DNA from: Bacteroidales bacterium
Lineage (GTDB): Bacteria; Bacteroidota; Bacteroidia; Bacteroidales; VadinHA17
Reading direction: 5' to 3'
Length of the DNA stretch: 6,924 bases
Assembly: GCA_027451265.1 (NCBI GenBank)
Contig: DAIDJT010000142.1
Coordinates: 1 to 6,924 of the forward strand
Shown: positions 6,329-6,924 of the stretch, one piece after another
How positions within the stretch are numbered: the stretch's first letter is position 1
Layout of the letters: every line of letters begins with the position of its first letter
Position numbers and translations under genes: made by a program
Notes under the pieces: model-generated
Told to the model about the DNA's origin: nothing
The model's database searches: none
The model's input: only the letters and a program-made list of their open reading frames with translations

Positions 6329-6924
6329 ATGAGAACAACCGCTATATTTCTTGCCTGCCTTCTGATAGTTTCATGTACAACAAAACAACCTGCAGTTACT
6401 ATGTTTAAAGGGCTTGATTCATTGCTTAACGCGGAATTCCAGGCAGGAGAGCCCGGAGGCGCGGTACTTGTCATGAAGGGAGACAGCACTGTTTATCTTA
6501 AATGCTCCGGACTTGCCGACCTGGTGACCGGGGAGAAGATCACCCCTCAGACCCTCTTCAATCTCGGATCCATCTCAAAGACCTTCGTAGCCAACGGTAT
6601 ACTGATACTACAGGAGGAAGGAAAACTCTGGGTGGCAGATCCCCTGAGCAAATATTTCCCTGAGTTTAAAAGCAGGGAGATAGCAGACAGGGTGACTGTG
6701 ATGCACCTGCTGACCCACACTTCCGGGTTGCCTGACAACAGGCCTGTGAGCGAGAACCCTGAGTTTTTCCTCACCGCGAAGGACTACGAGAACTGGGCCC
6801 CGGTGATGGAGACGGAGAAGCTGGTTTTTGAGCCTGGCAGCAGATATGAATATTCCAATCCCGCGTTCAACTGCCTGGCGCTGATAATAGAGAAGGTCAG
6901 CGGGCAGAAGTGGCAGGATTTCAT
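6329..6924 (+). CDS. Serine hydrolase, beta-lactamase (PF00144) fold lipoprotein (partial, 3' end outside window)
   Basis: The frame is open from ATG 6329 to the window edge (198 complete codons), so the C-terminal part is missing. The N-terminus is a lipoprotein signal, L-L-I-V-S-C with Cys16, followed by T-T-K-Q. The catalytic S-x-x-K motif is G-S81-I-S-K84-T-F, and the second motif Y-x-N is Y175-S-N177. Between them lie the family-typical L-L-T-H-T-S-G-L-P and, before Y-x-N, F-E-P-G-S-R-Y-E. These fit class C beta-lactamase-like serine hydrolases: DD-peptidases, D-aminopeptidases, esterases. In Bacteroidota such lipoproteins are common, and few are true beta-lactamases. The third K/H-x-G motif would lie outside the window. 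The gene starts 58 bp after the S58 peptidase without a clear Shine-Dalgarno, and probably belongs to the same operon. Confidence 0.9.
   Translation, partial: MRTTAIFLACLLIVSCTTKQPAVTMFKGLDSLLNAEFQAGEPGGAVLVMKGDSTVYLKCSGLADLVTGEKITPQTLFNLGSISKTFVANGILILQEEGKLWVADPLSKYFPEFKSREIADRVTVMHLLTHTSGLPDNRPVSENPEFFLTAKDYENWAPVMETEKLVFEPGSRYEYSNPAFNCLALIIEKVSGQKWQDF

Noticed and set aside
6329..6924. Reading the serine hydrolase as an antibiotic-resistance beta-lactamase
   Set aside because: The S-x-x-K and Y-x-N motifs are shared by many esterases and D-peptidases. The context is catabolic hydrolases, and the diagnostic C-terminal part is missing.

Overview
The window looks like a piece of a Bacteroidota chromosome or contig, probably environmental. 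The evidence is the style of the exported proteins (lipoprotein signals ending in V-S-C, a secretory signal ending in P-A-Q), the sparse Shine-Dalgarno sequences, and the very tight same-strand packing. No lineage below phylum can be supported from the sequence. All genes are on the + strand. I see no tRNA, rRNA, CRISPR array, insertion sequence or phage gene.

Left block (1-2421): this starts with the C-terminal tail of a protein that reads like a TIP30/HTATIP2-type NAD(P)-binding oxidoreductase. It is followed by a GNAT acetyltransferase of the spermidine/spermine-acetyltransferase-like type. Next come an unrecognised membrane-anchored or lipoprotein-like exported protein (0 bp gap) and an unrecognised secreted protein that is probably an outer-membrane beta-barrel (10 bp gap). 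A hairpin followed by six T residues at about 2391-2421 closes the block.

Right block (2533-6924, running off the end): the first gene encodes a six-helix membrane protein fused to a cytosolic GlnB-like DUF2007 module. After gaps of 13, 14 and 58 bp come three exported hydrolases: a YtcJ-like Amidohydro_3 lipoprotein, a secreted S58 (DmpA/BapA-type) autoprocessing aminopeptidase, and a serine beta-lactamase-fold lipoprotein cut by the window edge. All three families act on amide bonds or related esters, and members of each can act on D-amino-acid, beta-amino-acid or otherwise unusual peptide substrates. The block is therefore best read as a putative operon for hydrolysing unusual peptides or amides in the cell envelope, headed by a membrane protein with a possible sensory tail. 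The shared substrate is inference.

No clearly new defence or mobile system is visible. The items most worth a second look are the DUF2007 membrane fusion, the envelope hydrolase operon, and the orphan exported-protein/barrel pair.
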